From Kriegella sp965368185 (GTDB taxonomy: Bacteria > Bacteroidota > Bacteroidia > Flavobacteriales > Flavobacteriaceae), in the NCBI GenBank assembly GCA_965368185.1, contig CBDULZ010000008.1:23356-87355 (forward strand): a DNA stretch of 64,000 nt. Direction: 5' to 3'. The first letter of the stretch is position 1, and every line of letters starts with the position of its first letter. Below are positions 63,223-64,000 of this stretch, piece by piece. Below the pieces are notes generated by a model that saw nothing but the letters and a program-made list of their open reading frames with translations, made no database searches and was not told the origin of the DNA. Made by a program: the position numbers and the translations under genes.

Positions 63223-64000
63223 ATGCAAAAACTACAACAAACCATTATCCTCTTAATCTTATTTCTTATTTCTTATGCCTGTAAAGAGACTAGACAAAAT
63301 AATATGGATAGTACGGCAGTCGTTTCCTCAAAACCAAACATTCTAATAATAAATATCGATGATATGGGATGGAAAGATGTTTCTTTTGCCGGCGCTCCTT
63401 TCTACGAAACACCGAATATCGATGCGCTTTGTAATAAGGGAATGAGATTTGTCAACGGTTATGCTGCGGCAGCAAATTGTGCGCCCAGCAGGGCCAGTTT
63501 AATGACTGGAAAATGGACACAGCGTCATGGTATTTTTACGGTCGGAAACTCTGACAGGGGGAAATCTAAGGATAGAAAACTTATTCCGATTGCGAATACC
63601 ACAATTCTACCCGATAATTTTTTAATACTGCCCCAAATATTCAAGTCGAACGGCTATGCCACCTGTCACGCCGGAAAATGGCATATTACCGAAAATCCGC
63701 TCGAAAAGGGCTTTGACGTCAATATTGGTGGTAGTTATGCAGGGCATCCTTCCAGTTATTACCCTCCATATAAAAATGTAGCTTTAAAAGCGGCCAAGGG
63801 CGAGCGGCTTACCGATGTGGTCATGAACGGTGCGATTGATTTTATTAGCAATACAGAAGCTCCATTTTTTATCAACTATTGGCCATATGCCGTACATACT
63901 CCGATTCAACCGGTACCGTCGTTAATCGAAAAATATAAGGAAAAAAAGGTTTCTTCCGGTCAAAGCAATGTAAACTATGCAACGATGATAGAGAATCTTG
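63223..64000 (+). CDS. Sulfatase, lipoprotein-like N-terminal part (cut by window edge)
   Basis: 259 codons read from ATG 63223. An N-terminal signal (LILFLISYAC, lipoprotein-like with an atypical -2 Tyr) is followed by the alkaline-phosphatase-fold sulfatase start: NILIINIDDMGWKDVSF with two metal-binding Asp, and NCAPSRASLMTG at about residues 85-96, the CxPSR formylglycine-type active-site motif. Later AGKWHIT and VHTPIQP are also typical. It belongs to the formylglycine-dependent S1 class used by marine Bacteroidota on algal polysaccharides; the anaerobic-type or FGE maturation enzyme is not in the window. Substrate unknown. Confidence 0.92.
   Translation, partial: MQKLQQTIILLILFLISYACKETRQNNMDSTAVVSSKPNILIINIDDMGWKDVSFAGAPFYETPNIDALCNKGMRFVNGYAAAANCAPSRASLMTGKWTQRHGIFTVGNSDRGKSKDRKLIPIANTTILPDNFLILPQIFKSNGYATCHAGKWHITENPLEKGFDVNIGGSYAGHPSSYYPPYKNVALKAAKGERLTDVVMNGAIDFISNTEAPFFINYWPYAVHTPIQPVPSLIEKYKEKKVSSGQSNVNYATMIENL

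Overview
The window is AT-rich chromosomal DNA from a member of the Bacteroidota, almost certainly a marine, yellow-pigmented Flavobacteriaceae (the Maribacter / Zobellia / Arenibacter kind of genome). Support for this: promoters of the Bacteroidota type (TTG, 19 bases, TAnnTTTG), very weak Shine-Dalgarno sequences, an extended SecA of about 1,120 residues, many flavobacterial families (DUF4105, DUF2795, DUF2911, CarboxypepD_reg-like, DUF1080, DUF3500), a zeaxanthin-type carotenoid operon and a sulfatase. Most of the window is ordinary core genome. No prophage, CRISPR array, transposase or rRNA was seen.

Layout. 1-5.3 kb: end of a DUF3500 gene, mazG, a MATE exporter, then PAP2 phosphatase and GT39 transferase. 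5.3-9.5 kb: convergent flippase-like protein and GT2 transferase (with GT39 these look like a polyprenyl-phosphate-sugar glycosylation module), meaB, DUF2911, Ohr/OsmC. 9.6-13.2 kb: galM, and an ECF sigma / membrane anti-sigma candidate / DUF4097-like operon ending at a palindromic MITE-like element. 13.4-18.4 kb: a two-domain DUF1080 lipoprotein, MsrA, an M23 peptidase without signal peptide, DinB and a divergent WYL regulator with two matching dyad operators. 18.6-26.1 kb: the most unusual region, holding three near-identical copies of a 74-residue secreted peptide gene with a conserved structured leader, a fourth diverged paralogue, a glycosidase-like gene between copies 1 and 2, and the conserved GDSL esterase / ABC exporter pair. 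26.3-29.4 kb: two tandem paralogous membrane histidine kinases without response regulators. 29.7-45.4 kb: secA, DUF2795, cobalamin adenosyltransferase, a methyltransferase relic, ABC-F, DUF4105, pssA, lptB, tatC, kdsD-like isomerase, recQ, LD-carboxypeptidase. 45.7-51.2 kb: a cytosolic GAF kinase facing a single-domain response regulator, a CarboxypepD_reg protein, RluF-type pseudouridine synthase, a class A beta-lactamase-like lipoprotein. 51.5-58.0 kb: a PpiC/SurA pair with a MoxR ATPase, aconitase, and a thioredoxin-fold protein without the CxxC. 58.0-62.4 kb: carotenoid operon (MerR/B12-type regulator, crtI, crtB, crtZ, lycopene cyclase). Then tRNA-Leu(GAG) and the start of a sulfatase lipoprotein.

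How parts fit together. The carotenoid genes with a CarH-like regulator that keeps the cobalamin-binding motifs, together with MeaB and the cobalamin adenosyltransferase elsewhere in the window, point to adenosylcobalamin use in metabolism and perhaps in light sensing. LptB, the KdsD-like isomerase, TatC, the SurA pair and SecA form an envelope-biogenesis set. The best candidate for an undescribed system is the multicopy small secreted peptide family: signal peptide, acidic variable spacer, and an almost invariant cationic 26-residue tail, expressed behind a 126-base leader that is identical in three copies.
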